Assembly: GCA_030039525.1 (NCBI GenBank)
Contig: JASHVI010000194.1
Coordinates: 1 to 5,222 of the forward strand
Reading direction: 5' to 3'
DNA: 5,222 nucleotides
From: Thermoplasmata archaeon
GTDB lineage: Archaea > Thermoplasmatota > Thermoplasmata > Lutacidiplasmatales > UBA184
The notes beneath the pieces were generated by a model. The model was not told where the DNA came from. It made no database searches and saw only the letters and a list, made by a program, of their open reading frames with translations. How positions within the stretch are numbered: the stretch's first letter is position 1; the number at the start of each line of letters is the position of its first letter. A program made the translations under genes and the position numbers. Of this stretch, positions 4,705 to 5,222 are shown in pieces.

Positions 4705-5222
4705 ATGAAGGTCCTCGTCACGGGGATCGACGGCTACTCGGGGTGGCCGCTCGCCCTCCATCTGTTGGGGCGCGGGCACGACGTCTCGGGGCTCGACAAC
4801 TTCGTCACGCGCAAGCGGGTGAAGGAGGTCGGCAGCTGGTCGGCGACGCCGGTCCCGTCCTGGGGCCGGCGGGCCGCGGCGGCCGAGAAGAAGTTCGGGC
4901 GGTCGCTCCACTTCCATCGCGGCGACATGACCGACTTCGAGTTCCTCCGGGGCGTCCTGGAGGCCGAGCGACCGGAGGCGATCGTCCACCTCGCCGAGCA
5001 GCGCAGCGCGCCGTACTCGATGATCGACGTCCACCACGCCGTCGAGACGCAGGTGGAGAACCTGACCGGGACGCTCTACCTGCTGTACGCGATGAAGGAG
5101 GCCGTCCCCGAGGCCCACCTCGTCAAGATGGGCACGATGGGGGAGTACGGCACCCCGAACGTCGACATCCCGGAGGGGTTCTTCGAGATCGAGTACCGGG
5201 GTCGCAAGGACACGCTGCCGTT
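4705..5222 (+). CDS. UDP-sulfoquinovose synthase (SQD1/Agl3 family), 5' part only (partial)
   Basis: The first 172 codons are present and the frame runs off the right edge. SQD1/Agl3 enzymes are NAD+-dependent short-chain dehydrogenase-type epimerase-fold proteins that make UDP-sulfoquinovose from UDP-glucose and sulfite. The N-terminus MKVLVTGIDGYSGW carries the Rossmann GxxGxxG loop (G7, G10, G13). The family-specific blocks EQRSAPYSMID (98-108), KMGTMGEYGTPN (141-152) and RKDTLP (167-172) are nearly those of plant SQD1. Thr144 matches the catalytic Thr145 of Arabidopsis SQD1; the catalytic Tyr and Lys lie beyond the window. The ATG is chosen because the protein then begins, as in relatives, directly with the first beta strand; an in-frame TTG at 4693 is less likely. 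In Sulfolobus, Agl3 feeds sulfoquinovose into S-layer N-glycans, whereas in phototrophs SQD1 serves sulfolipid synthesis. The archaeal N-glycan role is more likely here. The gene symbol is left open, because agl3 is a Sulfolobus name. Confidence 0.9.
   Translation, partial: MKVLVTGIDGYSGWPLALHLLGRGHDVSGLDNFVTRKRVKEVGSWSATPVPSWGRRAAAAEKKFGRSLHFHRGDMTDFEFLRGVLEAERPEAIVHLAEQRSAPYSMIDVHHAVETQVENLTGTLYLLYAMKEAVPEAHLVKMGTMGEYGTPNVDIPEGFFEIEYRGRKDTLP

Noticed and set aside
4537..5118. 193-residue open frame antisense to the sulfoquinovose synthase
   Set aside because: The plus strand encodes strongly conserved SQD1 blocks; the antisense product resembles none I know.

Overview
The window is very GC-rich and looks archaeal. 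The bacterial-looking signals are weak, while TATA-like A/T islands lie about 35-50 bases before several starts, implying leaderless or very short-leader transcripts. The genes also fit: a PAC2-type proteasome assembly chaperone ending in an HbYX-like tail, an archaeal RimI/Ard1-type acetyltransferase, a Kelch-PKD cell-surface protein full of N-glycosylation sequons, and a UDP-sulfoquinovose synthase of the SQD1/Agl3 family. A high-GC member of the Thermoplasmatota is my best guess for the host. That is inference from gene types and composition, not a measured placement.

Layout from left to right. Positions 1-532 (minus) hold the start of a KaiC/RAD55-like protein, cut by the left edge, whose P-loop is degenerate. 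Positions 533-845 are a 313-base divergent intergenic region with candidate promoters for both flanking genes and a 12-bp perfect palindrome. Positions 846-3179 (plus) encode a 777-residue secreted, membrane-anchored protein with a six-repeat Kelch-like propeller, four PKD-like domains and a C-terminal transmembrane segment. A 58-base convergent spacer with a strong GC inverted repeat follows. Positions 3238-4501 (minus) are a two-gene operon: the PAC2 chaperone first, then a GNAT acetyltransferase that overlaps it by 17 bases. Positions 4502-4704 are a second divergent promoter region, with a 16-bp perfect palindrome between the TATA-like box and the start of the last gene. Positions 4705-5222 (plus) encode the first 172 residues of the sulfoquinovose synthase, cut by the right edge.

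Two themes may connect the genes. One is protein quality control and N-terminal modification: the chaperone and the acetyltransferase are co-transcribed. The other is the glycosylated cell surface: a protein with 22 sequons lies near an enzyme whose Sulfolobus counterpart supplies a sulfo-sugar for S-layer N-glycans. No tRNA, rRNA, CRISPR array, insertion sequence or attachment site was seen. The window contains no obviously new system. The most interesting items are the P-loop-less KaiC-like protein, the HbYX-tailed chaperone operon and the palindrome at the synthase promoter.
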